Shown one piece after another: positions 18,349 to 27,246 of a stretch of DNA of 64,000 bases (position 1 is its first letter; every line of letters begins with the position of its first letter). Location of the stretch: the NCBI RefSeq assembly GCF_041320595.1, contig NZ_CP166625.1, positions 2,974,001 through 3,038,000 on the forward strand, in the 5' to 3' direction. The notes beneath the pieces are model-generated. The model had not been told where the DNA came from, made no database searches, and saw only the letters and a list, made by a program, of their open reading frames with translations. Origin of the DNA: Pleomorphomonas sp. PLEO (lineage in GTDB: Bacteria; Pseudomonadota; Alphaproteobacteria; Rhizobiales; Pleomorphomonadaceae). Both the position numbers and the translations under genes were made by a program.

Positions 18349-18585
18349 TTAGGCCGTCGCCTTCTCGAGAAACTTGACGGCGTCGCCGACCGTCAGGATC
18401 GTCTCGGCGGCATCATCGGGGATCTCGACGCCAAAGGCTTCTTCGAAGGCCATGACCAGTTCGACGGTGTCGAGCGAGTCGGCACCCAGATCTTCGATGA
18501 AGGAGGCCTCGAGAACCACCTTGTCGGCATCCACGCCGAGATGGTCGATAACGATGTTCTTCACCTTTTCAGCGACTTCGCTCAT
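18349..18585 (-). CDS. acpP: Acyl carrier protein AcpP
   Basis: A 78-residue acidic carrier of fatty-acid intermediates. The 4'-phosphopantetheine is attached at Ser37 in [10 protein letters not shown]. Length and sequence match alphaproteobacterial AcpP. The ATG ending at 18585 is chosen because AAGGA lies 8 nt upstream; a GTG two codons earlier is in frame but badly spaced. It sits between fabG (404 bp upstream) and fabF (downstream). The long leader and the hairpin behind it suggest its own promoter and a separate short transcript. Confidence 0.97.
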   Translation of the reverse strand: MSEVAEKVKNIVIDHLGVDADKVVLEASFIEDLGADSLDTVELVMAFEEAFGVEIPDDAAETILTVGDAVKFLEKATA

Positions 18586-18989
18586 GTTCACGGATCCTTA
18601 TCAGTCCAAATCCATTGCCTAACGGGACGTCGGTCACTCGCCGCCTGCCTCGCATAAGCGATGGCGTGGCGGCCAAGACCGGCTACCGAAGGTGTCGAGC
18701 AAGTCAGTGCCTGACGGCACCACCCCCCGGTTGTCCGATCACCCGCCCCCGGGGTCGAACGAGTTCGAAGCCCCCTCGGAAATCGTGGCGATCTCAGCCG
18801 ATGCTCGTGCTCACGACCTTCGGGCGGGGCCTCGTACGGTTCCCGATCAGATCGCGGGCTTGGTAACACACTTCGTCCCTGATGACTAGCGGCCCCTCGC
18901 GAAACCGCCAATGATCGCGAGTGGTTCTTTTACCATTCGCGAAACCTGAAAAACCTGGTCGACGCCGGATATTACGTCCGGTCCGCCGA
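18586..18989. other. fabG-acpP intergenic region, 404 bp
   Basis: No convincing gene: open frames here lack ribosome-binding sites and homology that I recognise. The region must hold the acpP promoter, but I could not pick clear -35/-10 boxes. One inverted repeat, CTCGCGA (18896-18902) and TCGCGAG (18915-18921), lies close behind fabG and could be part of its terminator. Confidence 0.6.
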
Positions 18990-19727
18990 CTAGATCATCG
19001 CCATGCCGCCGTTGACGTGCAGCGTCTGGCCGGTGACATAGGCTGCCTCGCGGCTCGCCAGATAGACGCAGGCCGCGGCGATCTCTTCCGAGGTGCCGAG
19101 CCGGCCCATCGGCACGGCGGCGAGCGTGCCTTCCTTCTGTTTGTCGTTGAGCGCCTCGGTCATTGGCGTCTCGATGAAGCCCGGCGCCACGCAGTTGGCA
19201 GTGATGCCGCGGGTCGCCACCTCGGCGGCTAGCGCCTTGGTCATTCCGATCATGCCGGCCTTGGCCGCGGCATAGTTGCCCTGGCCGGGATTGCCGGTGA
19301 CGCCAACGACGGAGGTGATGCCGATGACGCGGCCGAAGCGGCGCTTCATCATGCCCTTGACGGCGGCGCGGGCGAGGCGGAAGCCGGAGGTGAGGTTGAC
19401 CTCGATCACCTGGTCCCAGTCTTCGTCCTTCATGCGCATGAACAGGCCGTCGCGGGTGATGCCGGCATTGTTGATCAGGATGTCGACCTGACCAAGGGCA
19501 GCCTCGGCCTCAGTGAACAGACGGTCGACGTCGGCGCGATCGGCAAGATTGCCGGTGACGACATGCGTGCGTTCCCCCAACCGGGCGGCCAGCTCTTCAA
19601 GCGGCGCAAGGCGGGTGCCTGAGAGCACCACCTTTGCGCCCTGCGCATGAAGCGCGGTGGCGATCGCGCCGCCGATGCCACCGGAGGCACCGGTCACCAA
19701 CGCCGTCATTCCAGTCAAGTCGAACAT
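18990..19727 (-). CDS. fabG: 3-oxoacyl-ACP reductase FabG
   Basis: A 245-residue short-chain dehydrogenase that reduces 3-ketoacyl-ACP with NADPH. The cofactor motif TGASGGIG is at 12-19, NNAG at 86-89, and the catalytic Ser139, Tyr152 and Lys156 in ITSVVG...NYAAAK. The start has GAGGTGGAAAG upstream. In most rhizobia fabD lies directly upstream in an operon with fabG. Here the upstream neighbour is a divergently transcribed VOC gene, so fabG must have its own promoter in the 204-bp gap. Confidence 0.96.
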   Translation of the reverse strand: MFDLTGMTALVTGASGGIGGAIATALHAQGAKVVLSGTRLAPLEELAARLGERTHVVTGNLADRADVDRLFTEAEAALGQVDILINNAGITRDGLFMRMKDEDWDQVIEVNLTSGFRLARAAVKGMMKRRFGRVIGITSVVGVTGNPGQGNYAAAKAGMIGMTKALAAEVATRGITANCVAPGFIETPMTEALNDKQKEGTLAAVPMGRLGTSEEIAAACVYLASREAAYVTGQTLHVNGGMAMI

Positions 19728-19931
19728 GGCTTTCCACCTCGTTCATGCGGCCGGCCGGTTGTCGCCGGCGCCTTGCTCGACGGCCTGACACCACGTCGGC
19801 GGCGCCAAGTCAAGCGTCAGCGGCCGGTTTTCCCGCATTTGCCGGTTCCTTGGCAGCCCTCCAACCAAAGACTGCTGACGCGGACGGGCTTGCTCCGACT
19901 TATTCTGGCCGAGACAAACAGGGAGAGACTC

Positions 19932-20366
19932 ATGACGACCAAGCCACATTTTTCCGCCGTATCGATCATCGCACTCGGCGTTGCCGATCTTGCTCGCGCG
20001 CGTGCCTTCTATGAAGCGCTGGGATTTAGTGCCGGGCCTGGCTCGAGCGAAAATATCGTTTTCTTTCAGATCGGTGGGCTCGTGCTGTCGCTCTTTCCGC
20101 GAGGGTTGCTTGCTGAAGATGCCGAAGTTGCCGATGACGGTCATGGCTTCGATGGCGTGACGCTTGCCCACAATTATTCGTCGGAAGACGCGGTGGACGC
20201 GGCGATGGCGCACGCGCTCGCCTCAGGCGCGACGCTCAGGAAGAAGCCGCGGAAGGTATTCTGGGGCGGGTATTCAGGCTATTTCGCCGATCCCGACGGT
20301 CATCTCTGGGAAGTGGCCTACAATCCCTTCGTCAAGGTCGATGATCATGGCATAGTGACGCTTTGA
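19932..20366 (+). CDS. VOC-family (glyoxalase/bleomycin-resistance fold) protein
   Basis: A 144-residue single VOC domain with two beta-alpha-beta-beta-beta modules (SIIALGVADLARARAFYEALGF near the start, and SGYFADPDGHLWEVAYNPF near the end). Family members are metal enzymes such as glyoxalase I or drug-binding proteins. The distal DPDGHLWEV strand, a usual metal-ligand position, is conserved, but the other ligands are not obvious, so the activity is unassigned. GGGAGAG precedes the ATG. It lies 23 bp before the CoA-binding gene and is probably cotranscribed with it. Confidence 0.85.
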   Translation: MTTKPHFSAVSIIALGVADLARARAFYEALGFSAGPGSSENIVFFQIGGLVLSLFPRGLLAEDAEVADDGHGFDGVTLAHNYSSEDAVDAAMAHALASGATLRKKPRKVFWGGYSGYFADPDGHLWEVAYNPFVKVDDHGIVTL

Positions 20367-20389
20367 AGAGGCAAGAAGGAGTGTCACCG

Positions 20390-20818
20390 ATGGCCATCGA
20401 CGGCAAGACCGACGACGACATCACCCGCATCCTCGAGGAGACGCGAACCATCGCCGTGGTCGGCGCCAGCCAGAATCCATCGCGCGCCGTCTACGGCGTC
20501 ATGGGTTTTCTGATCGGGCGTGGCTATGAGGTGTACCCGGTCAATCCGGGCCTCGCCGGGCAGGAATTGCAGGGGCGGACGGTCTACGCCAGCCTCGCCG
20601 AGGTCCCCGCCGAGATCGACATGGTCGACGTGTTCCGCAATTCCGAGGCGGCGGGCGACACCATCGACGAGGCGTTGGCGCTGGCTGTACCGCCCAAGAC
20701 CATCTGGCTGCAGCTCGGTGTGATCAACCAAGCGGGCTTCGAACGGGCCGAGGCGAAGGGCGTCAGAGTCGTGATGGACCGTTGCCCGGCCATTGAGGGC
20801 CCCAGGCTCGGCGTGTGA
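20390..20818 (+). CDS. CoA-binding-domain protein (YccU-like)
   Basis: A 142-residue single Rossmann domain of the CoA-binding family related to the N-terminus of succinyl-CoA synthetase alpha. It shows IAVVGASQNPSRAVYGVMGF near residue 20, YPVNPG, and a closing VVMDRCPAIE. Small members such as E. coli YccU bind CoA, but their cellular role is poorly known. The ATG at 20390 follows AAGGAG; a GTG three codons earlier is an alternative. It follows the VOC gene by 23 bp and is convergent with rnr. Confidence 0.88.
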   Translation: MAIDGKTDDDITRILEETRTIAVVGASQNPSRAVYGVMGFLIGRGYEVYPVNPGLAGQELQGRTVYASLAEVPAEIDMVDVFRNSEAAGDTIDEALALAVPPKTIWLQLGVINQAGFERAEAKGVRVVMDRCPAIEGPRLGV

Positions 20819-20891
20819 TCGCCTGACCGGAAACTCTACTGGGGGCGGGCATATAGCTTAGTCTTCTGCGCTTGCGGTGCTCACGGACCCC

Positions 20892-20978
20892 AGAGTATTG
20901 GCGGTTCTCTGCCAATACTCTTCTTTTTAGACGCAACTCCGGACGCAAAACCGCGAGGCACTTTTGCTGGAGTTGCTC
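20892..20978. repeat. Intergenic hairpin-plus-tail repeat, copy 3
   Basis: AGAGTATTGGC (20892-20902) pairs with GCCAATACTCT (20911-20921), followed by TCTTTTTAGACGCAACTCC and a tail CGGACGCAAAACCGCGAGGC closing in GAGTTGCTC (20970-20978). The tail ends GCAACTCC/GGAGTTGC form compensating inverted repeats relative to copy 2 (GCAATTCC/AATTGC), which suggests selection for pairing. The stem plus TTCTTTTT also makes a plausible terminator for the CoA-binding gene. Confidence 0.75.
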
Positions 20979-21079
20979 GCTCTGCTCTGGTTCTCGAAGC
21001 CGTGGCTCTCTGCCTAGCCACTAGCGAGTTTCAGATCAGGCTCTGATAGGCGTGGGCGTGCGCCAGTCTTACCGGCGTC

Positions 21080-23407
21080 CTACCGTCCGCGCCTCACCTT
21101 ATTCATCTGATCCTTGCGTTGCCTGTCCTTGCGGGCCTTGGCGGCGCGCATGGCGGCACCGCGACCAAGCGGCCGGCCGGCGCTGCCTTCCGACATCATC
21201 TCGAAGCGCAGGGCGCCGGCAAACGGCGCCGCCTCGACGAGGCGGACCTCGACGGCGTCGCCCAGTCGGTAGGTCTCGCCGGATTTCGAGCCGATCAGCG
21301 CATGACGCGCCTCGTCGAAGGCAAAGTAATCATCGCCCAGCGTTGAAATGGGGATGAAGCCATCGGCGCCGGTCTCGTCGAGGCGGATGAACAGGCCGGC
21401 CTTGGTGACACCGGAAATGCGACCGCGGAAGGCGGCGCCGACCCGGTCGGCAAGCCAGCCAGCGATCAGCCTGTCGATGGTTTCGCGTTCAGCCTGCATG
21501 GCGCGCCGCTCGGCGACCGAAATCTCTTCGGCAACCCGTATCAGCGTCTCTTCGACGCCATCGGGCAGGCCATCGTCGCCAAAGCCAGCGGCGGTGATCA
21601 GCCCGCGATGAACGACCAGATCGGCGTAACGACGGATCGGCGAGGTGAAGTGGGCGTATTTCCTGAGATTGAGACCGAAGTGGCCGATGTTGACCGGTGA
21701 GTATTCGGCCTGGCTCTGCGAGCGCAGCACCACCTCGTTGACGAGATAGGCCTGTGGCGTGCCCTCGACCCGCTCGAGAATGCGGTTGAACAGCTCTGGC
21801 TGCAGGTTGCCTTGCTTGGCGATCTTCATGTCGAGCGTCGCCAGGAACTCACGCAGCGATTCCAACTTGGCGAGCGAAGGCTGGTCATGGATGCGATAGA
21901 GCAGAGGCGTGCGGCGCTTCTCAAGCGTCTCGGCGGCGGCCACATTGGCCTGGATCATGAACTCTTCGATCAACCGGTGGGCGGTGAGTCGCTCCGGCGT
22001 AGCGATGCGGTCGACGGTGCCGTCCGGTTTGAGCAGCACCTTGCGCTCAGGCAAATTGAGATCGAGCGGTCCGCGCGCGTCGCGGGCAGATGCCAGAATG
22101 TCATAAGCGGCCCAAAGCGGCTTCAATATGTTGTCGACGAGCGGACCGGTGTGTTCGTTCGGGACGCCATCGATCGCCGCCTGTGCCTCGACATAGGAGA
22201 GCTTGGCCGCCGAACGCATCATGATCCGGTGGAAGGTATGGCTCTTCTTGCGGCCTTCGGCGTCAAACACCATGCGGACGGCGATGGCCGGTCGGTCGAC
22301 GCCTTCCTTCAATGAGCAGAGATCGTTGGAGATCTTTTCCGGCAGCATCGGGATGACACGGTCGGGGAAGTAGACCGAGTTACCGCGCTTCAACGCCTCA
22401 CGATCAAGATTGGAACCGGGACGGATATAAGCGGCGACGTCGGCGATGGCGACGGTAACGATGTAACCGCCGGCATTCGTCGGATCTTCATCGGCGATGG
22501 CATGAACGGCGTCGTCGTGATCCTTGGCATCCGGCGGATCGATGGTGACGAGGGGGAGGGCGCGCCAGTCCTCGCGGCCGGCCATGCTGGCAGGTTTCGC
22601 CGCTTCCGCCTCGCGGATCACCGCTTCAGGGAAGATATAGGGGATGTCGTTGGCGTGGATGGCAATGGTCGACACCGCTTTTTCCGAGCGGAGATTGCCG
22701 ATCGTCTCGCGCACCCGGGCGCGGCTGAGGCCGAAACGGCCGGAACGGATGACGTCAACCGAAACAAGGTCGCCATCCTGGGCCGTGCCTAGGTCGGCAG
22801 CGTCTATGACCAGTTCTTCGTGTTGCTTTTTGGAGATTGGTAGCAGTCGCGCGCCGCCATCGGTGACGCGCAGGATGCCGAGCACGCCTTCAGGCTTCTT
22901 TTCCAGCACCTTCATGACGCGAATGCCGGCGCGAGCGGGACCTTCATACCCGTCCGGAAGGTCGACGACGCGGGCCAAAACGCGATCACCAAGGCCAGCG
23001 GCCGGTCCGTGCTCGCCGCGTCGGCGGCGCATGGCCGCGACGATGAAGCGTGGCCTCGGCCCCTGGTCGGGATCCCATTCCGCGGGCTCGGCGTAAAGAT
23101 CGCCGTCGCGGTCGCGGCTGACAATGTCGCAAGCCAGCACAGCCGGCAGGGCGCCAGGTTCGGCGAAGCGACGGTGTTGGCGCTCGATCAAACCCTCGCC
23201 TTCGAGTTCCTTCAGAATCCGTTTCAGAACGACGCGGCCCTCGCCGTGTACCTCGAAAGCGCGGGCGATGTCGCGCTTGGTTCCCTTACCGGGATGCTCC
23301 GCGATGAAGCGGAGGATCGCCTCCCTGGTCGGGGTGGCGGGTTCGTCGGTCGGGCGGAGCTTGCGGGCCAAGCGGGTCTTCCCTGCGGCTTGAGGAGGTT
23401 GCGACAT
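21080..23407 (-). CDS. rnr: Ribonuclease R
   Basis: A 775-residue processive 3'-5' exoribonuclease that degrades structured RNA. An N-terminal winged helix (about residues 27-80) and cold-shock-like domains precede the RNB catalytic domain, whose metal ligands lie in DPPDAKDHDDA (Asp290, Asp296, Asp298, Asp299). A C-terminal S1 domain follows (RISGVTKAGLFIRLDETGADGFIP), then a basic tail. The ATG ending at 23407 begins the conserved part. In rhizobia rnr usually follows topA directly; here a GGDEF gene stands between them. Confidence 0.95.
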   Translation of the reverse strand: MSQPPQAAGKTRLARKLRPTDEPATPTREAILRFIAEHPGKGTKRDIARAFEVHGEGRVVLKRILKELEGEGLIERQHRRFAEPGALPAVLACDIVSRDRDGDLYAEPAEWDPDQGPRPRFIVAAMRRRRGEHGPAAGLGDRVLARVVDLPDGYEGPARAGIRVMKVLEKKPEGVLGILRVTDGGARLLPISKKQHEELVIDAADLGTAQDGDLVSVDVIRSGRFGLSRARVRETIGNLRSEKAVSTIAIHANDIPYIFPEAVIREAEAAKPASMAGREDWRALPLVTIDPPDAKDHDDAVHAIADEDPTNAGGYIVTVAIADVAAYIRPGSNLDREALKRGNSVYFPDRVIPMLPEKISNDLCSLKEGVDRPAIAVRMVFDAEGRKKSHTFHRIMMRSAAKLSYVEAQAAIDGVPNEHTGPLVDNILKPLWAAYDILASARDARGPLDLNLPERKVLLKPDGTVDRIATPERLTAHRLIEEFMIQANVAAAETLEKRRTPLLYRIHDQPSLAKLESLREFLATLDMKIAKQGNLQPELFNRILERVEGTPQAYLVNEVVLRSQSQAEYSPVNIGHFGLNLRKYAHFTSPIRRYADLVVHRGLITAAGFGDDGLPDGVEETLIRVAEEISVAERRAMQAERETIDRLIAGWLADRVGAAFRGRISGVTKAGLFIRLDETGADGFIPISTLGDDYFAFDEARHALIGSKSGETYRLGDAVEVRLVEAAPFAGALRFEMMSEGSAGRPLGRGAAMRAAKARKDRQRKDQMNKVRRGR

Positions 23408-23479
23408 AGACCATAGATGGAGATGCAAGGCCAGTCTCGCAATCGGATGGCCGGTTCAAGGGCTTCTACACGGGCGGTA

Positions 23480-24313
23480 TCAGGGGTGGCTGGCTCTGCC
23501 GTGGTGTGGAGACAAATCGGAGCTCCATATCACCTCGTCGCCTTCGACGATGCCGGGAGTAGCCGGCTCGGAGGCGAGGCAGACACGACTACGGCCCGTG
23601 GCTTTGGCGGTTTCGAGCGCCGCGTCGACGGCGGCAAAAGCCATTGTGAAGGTCGTAGCAGAGGGTACATCGGCGATGCCGGCCGAGGCGGTCAGGCACA
23701 CTGGTTTTTCCAAAGTGCCGAAATTGGTGCTCTCAAACCGAGCCAACAATGCCAGGACTTGAGCCTTGGCATCGGCGACGGTGTGACCGGTCGCAAGAAC
23801 GGTGAATTCCGTTCCATCGGTTCGGTAGATGTTGCCGAGATTAGCCAACTCCTCGGCAATCAATCGGGCAGAGCGGATCAGAACCCGATCGCCGATAACG
23901 TGACCGTGGCGCTCGTTTACGACCTTGAAGCGGTCGAGGGACAGGAGAATGATCAGACGGTCGCTTTCCGGGCCGGCATCATAATCAATCGGCAGCGAGG
24001 CACGATTTCTGAGACCGGTGAGGCTGTCGGCGAGGCTCTGTTCGATCAGCTTGGTCTTGGTGCGGTAATGCTCGAGGCGCGTCGTGCCAAGGTAGACGCC
24101 AACGGGATAGGCGACCAGAGCGATGACGCCGGTGGTGATCACCCAGCTGCGAAGGATGTCGAGCCAACCACCGAAGGCGATCAGCTGCAGGGCAGAATCC
24201 GCAGCCAAGGCAAGTACGAAGCAGATCGCGGCTATGCGGAATGCAAAGACCCTAACGTCACGTTCGGATTGGACGGGCCTGTTGAGGAGCGTCCGCAGGA
24301 TCTCACCATACAT
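23480..24313 (-). CDS. Membrane GGDEF-domain protein with degenerate active site
   Basis: About 277 residues. Two hydrophobic segments (FRIAAICFVLALAADSALQL and VITTGVIALVAYPVGVYLG) precede a GGDEF domain recognisable by DSLTGLRNRASL and LDRFKVVNERHGHVIGD. The signature GGDEF reads DGTEF at 166-170, so diguanylate cyclase activity is unlikely; such domains often act as GTP or c-di-GMP sensors. The start is uncertain: ATG ending at 24313 or TTG ending at 24361. An AT-rich patch lies upstream. It is inserted between topA and rnr, which are normally adjacent. Confidence 0.85.
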   Translation of the reverse strand: MYGEILRTLLNRPVQSERDVRVFAFRIAAICFVLALAADSALQLIAFGGWLDILRSWVITTGVIALVAYPVGVYLGTTRLEHYRTKTKLIEQSLADSLTGLRNRASLPIDYDAGPESDRLIILLSLDRFKVVNERHGHVIGDRVLIRSARLIAEELANLGNIYRTDGTEFTVLATGHTVADAKAQVLALLARFESTNFGTLEKPVCLTASAGIADVPSATTFTMAFAAVDAALETAKATGRSRVCLASEPATPGIVEGDEVIWSSDLSPHHGRASHP

Positions 24314-24459
24314 TGTCGTACTTCTAGACCACTGAGCGAGGCGAACGTCGTCATCGTTCAACAGTATAGGTAGAATGTAAGGATTTGGACAACAGAAACG
24401 ATAAAATTATAAATAATAAGCGAGGACCGGCGACGGAATCGCAACTATGGATTGCGGTT

Positions 24460-27144
24460 TTACGCCGGCTTCGCTTTTGACGTTTTGGGCTTGGTCGCAG
24501 CCTTTTTCGCGCCCTTGGCGGCTGCCGCCGTCGCAGCGGCTTTGGGAGCCGCCTTTTTCTTGCCGCCCGTGTCGCCTTCGGCTGCCGCTTTCGCGCTGGC
24601 CTTTGGCGCCTTGGCGGCCTTACCCTTGGTCGGCGTCTTGGCAGCCTTGTCGGCGATCAGCGCCAGCGCTTCCTCGAGCGTCAACGTCTGTGGGTCCTTG
24701 CCGCGGGGCAGGGTGGCGTTGATCTTGTCCCAGGCGACGTAGGGTCCATAACGCCCGTCGCGCACGGTAATCTCGCCGCCGGATGCCGGATGTTCGCCAA
24801 GGCTCTTGAGAGCGGCCGGCGTGGCGCGCGTGCGGCCACCGCGCTCCTTCTTCTCGGCGAGGACTGCGACGGCGCGGTTGAGGCCGACGTCGAACACTTC
24901 GTCGACCGAGGAGAGGTTGGCGTAGGTGCCGTCGTGGCTGACGTAGGGACCGTAGCGGCCGATGTTGGCCTCGATCGGCTTGCCGGTTTCCGGATGGTCG
25001 CCAATGGTGCGCGGCAGCGACAACAAGCGGCAGGCGCGCTCAAGGTCGATGTTTTCGACTGTCCAGTCCTTGGGCAGCGAGGCGCGTTTCGGCTTGCCCT
25101 CTTCGCCGAGCTGAACATAAGGGCCGAAGCGGCCGGACCGCAGCGTGACATCGAGGCCGCTCTCCGGATCGGTGCCAAGCAGCTTGACGCCGCCTTCGCC
25201 GAGCGCGGATTCCGCCTCGCCGTCGCCACCCAGTTGGCGAGTGAAACGGCACTCCGGATAGTTGGAGCAGCCGATGAACGAGCCGAAGCGGCCGAGTTTC
25301 AGCGACAGCCGGCCGGTGCCGCAGGTGGGGCAGGAGCGCGGGTCGGAGCCATCGCCACGATCGGGGAAGATGTGGGCGGCAAGATCATCGTTGAGCGCGT
25401 CGATGACCTCGGCGACGCGCAATTCCTTCACCTCGCCGACGCGGGTGTTGAAATCGGTCCAGAAGCGACGCAGCACCTCGCGCCATTCGGCCTCGCCGGC
25501 CGAGATGCGGTCGAGGTCTTCTTCGAGGCTGGCGGTGAAGTCGTATTCGACGTAACGCGTGAAGAAGCTTTCGAGGAAGGCGGTGACGATCCGGCCCTTG
25601 TCGGACGGCACGAGCCGCTTCTTGTCGATTGTCACATAATCGCGGTCGCGCAGCGTGGCGAGCGTCGACGCGTAGGTGGAGGGACGGCCGATGCCGAGCT
25701 CTTCCATCTTCTTGACCAGCGTCGCTTCGGTGTAGCGCGGCGGCGGCTCGGTGAAATGCTGGCTGGCAGCAACCGACTTGCGCGACAGAGCATCGCCAAT
25801 GGAAAGCGGCGGCAGGCGGGAGCCGTCCTCGTCTTCCTCGTCGTCGCGGCTTTCCTGGTAGAGGGCCAGGAAACCGTCGAACTTCAGCACCGAGCCAGTG
25901 GCCCGCATCCCCGCCGTCGCGCCGCCGCTGGTTGCGGTGATGTCGACGGTGGTGCGCTCGAAGTCGGCGCTCTGCATCTGGCTGGCGATCGTGCGCTTCC
26001 AGACAAGCTCGTAGAGACGCGCTTCATCGGCTTCGAGATAGCGGGCTACCGTATTCGGCAGGCGGGACAGTTCGGTCGGGCGGATGGCCTCGTGCGCTTC
26101 CTGGGCGTTTTTGGCCTTGGCGGAATAAACGCGGGGCTTTTCCGGCAGGTAGCGCTCGCCATACTCCTGGACGATCACCCGGCGAGCGGCATTGATCGCC
26201 TCCGGTGCAATCTGCACGCCGTCGGTACGCATATAGGTGATCAGGCCGACCGTTTCGCCGCCGATGTCGGCGCCCTCATAGAGGCGCTGGGCCACCTGCA
26301 TGGTGCGCTGAGCCGAGAAGCCAAGCTTGCGCGAGGCCTCCTGCTGCAACGTCGAGGTCGTGAAGGGCGCAAAGGGATGGCGCTTCTGCGGCTTCTGCTC
26401 GGCGTCGGTCACCGCCAGGGTGGCGCTGTTCAGAAACGCGCGGATCTCGTTGGCGGTCACGCCGTCGGAAATGTCGAGGCGGCCAATTTTCTTGCCCTGC
26501 CATTCGGAAAGTCGGGCTTCGAACTCGTCGCCGGTCGGATTGGCCAGCCGAGCGATAATCGACCAGTATTCCTGCGGCTTGAAGATCTCGATCTCGTTTT
26601 CGCGGTCGCAGACGAGGCGCAGCGCCACCGACTGCACGCGGCCGGCCGAACGGGCGCCGGGCAGCTTGCGCCAGAGAACGGGCGACAGTGTGAACCCGAC
26701 GAGATAGTCGAGCGCGCGACGGGCCAGATAGGCCTCCACCAGCGGCTGATCGACATCGCGCGGCTTGGCCATGGCGTCGAGCACGGCCTGCTTGGTGATG
26801 GCGTTGAAGACGACGCGCTGAATGGTCTTGCCCTTGAGCGCGCCGCGCTTGGCGCCGAGCACCTCGAGCACATGCCAGGAAATCGCCTCACCCTCGCGAT
26901 CAGGGTCGGTGGCGAGGATGAGCTTGTCGGCATCCTTCAGCGCGGCGGCGATGTCGGACATGCGCTTGCCGGATTTGCCGTCGACTTCCCAAATCATGGC
27001 GAAATCGTCGTCGGGAAGAACCGAACCATCCTTTGCCGGCAGGTCGCGGATATGGCCATAAGATGCCAGCACCGTGTAATCGCGGCCGAGGTATTTGTTG
27101 ATGGTTTTCGCCTTGGCAGGCGACTCCACGATCACAAGGTTCAT
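24460..27144 (-). CDS. topA: DNA topoisomerase I
   Basis: An 894-residue type IA topoisomerase that relaxes negative supercoils. The Toprim domain is at the start (VIVESPAKAKTINKYLG, then LATDPDREGEA), and the active-site tyrosine is Tyr304 in GLITYMRTDG. A zinc-finger repeat with four cysteines (CPTCGTG...GCSNYPEC) lies near residue 600, followed by further zinc-less topoisomerase C-terminal repeats (GRFGPYVQLGE, GRYGPYVSHDG, GRYGPYVAWD). A Lys/Ala-rich tail of about 60 residues, typical of alphaproteobacteria, ends the protein. The dprA gene lies 102 bp upstream. Confidence 0.97.
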   Translation of the reverse strand: MNLVIVESPAKAKTINKYLGRDYTVLASYGHIRDLPAKDGSVLPDDDFAMIWEVDGKSGKRMSDIAAALKDADKLILATDPDREGEAISWHVLEVLGAKRGALKGKTIQRVVFNAITKQAVLDAMAKPRDVDQPLVEAYLARRALDYLVGFTLSPVLWRKLPGARSAGRVQSVALRLVCDRENEIEIFKPQEYWSIIARLANPTGDEFEARLSEWQGKKIGRLDISDGVTANEIRAFLNSATLAVTDAEQKPQKRHPFAPFTTSTLQQEASRKLGFSAQRTMQVAQRLYEGADIGGETVGLITYMRTDGVQIAPEAINAARRVIVQEYGERYLPEKPRVYSAKAKNAQEAHEAIRPTELSRLPNTVARYLEADEARLYELVWKRTIASQMQSADFERTTVDITATSGGATAGMRATGSVLKFDGFLALYQESRDDEEDEDGSRLPPLSIGDALSRKSVAASQHFTEPPPRYTEATLVKKMEELGIGRPSTYASTLATLRDRDYVTIDKKRLVPSDKGRIVTAFLESFFTRYVEYDFTASLEEDLDRISAGEAEWREVLRRFWTDFNTRVGEVKELRVAEVIDALNDDLAAHIFPDRGDGSDPRSCPTCGTGRLSLKLGRFGSFIGCSNYPECRFTRQLGGDGEAESALGEGGVKLLGTDPESGLDVTLRSGRFGPYVQLGEEGKPKRASLPKDWTVENIDLERACRLLSLPRTIGDHPETGKPIEANIGRYGPYVSHDGTYANLSSVDEVFDVGLNRAVAVLAEKKERGGRTRATPAALKSLGEHPASGGEITVRDGRYGPYVAWDKINATLPRGKDPQTLTLEEALALIADKAAKTPTKGKAAKAPKASAKAAAEGDTGGKKKAAPKAAATAAAAKGAKKAATKPKTSKAKPA

Positions 27145-27246
27145 TCAGGTGCGCCGGACAATTTTAAGATTAAGGCTCAGCCCTCTTTAAGAGCGACCTC
27201 CGGATTAAGCAAGGGTCGACCCCTGCGTGCGCGGGCGCGTTGGCCG

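Noticed and set aside
18586-18989. Possible gene or small RNA between fabG and acpP
   Set aside because: Open frames here have no start signals or homology that I recognise, and I found no cloverleaf or other defined RNA fold.
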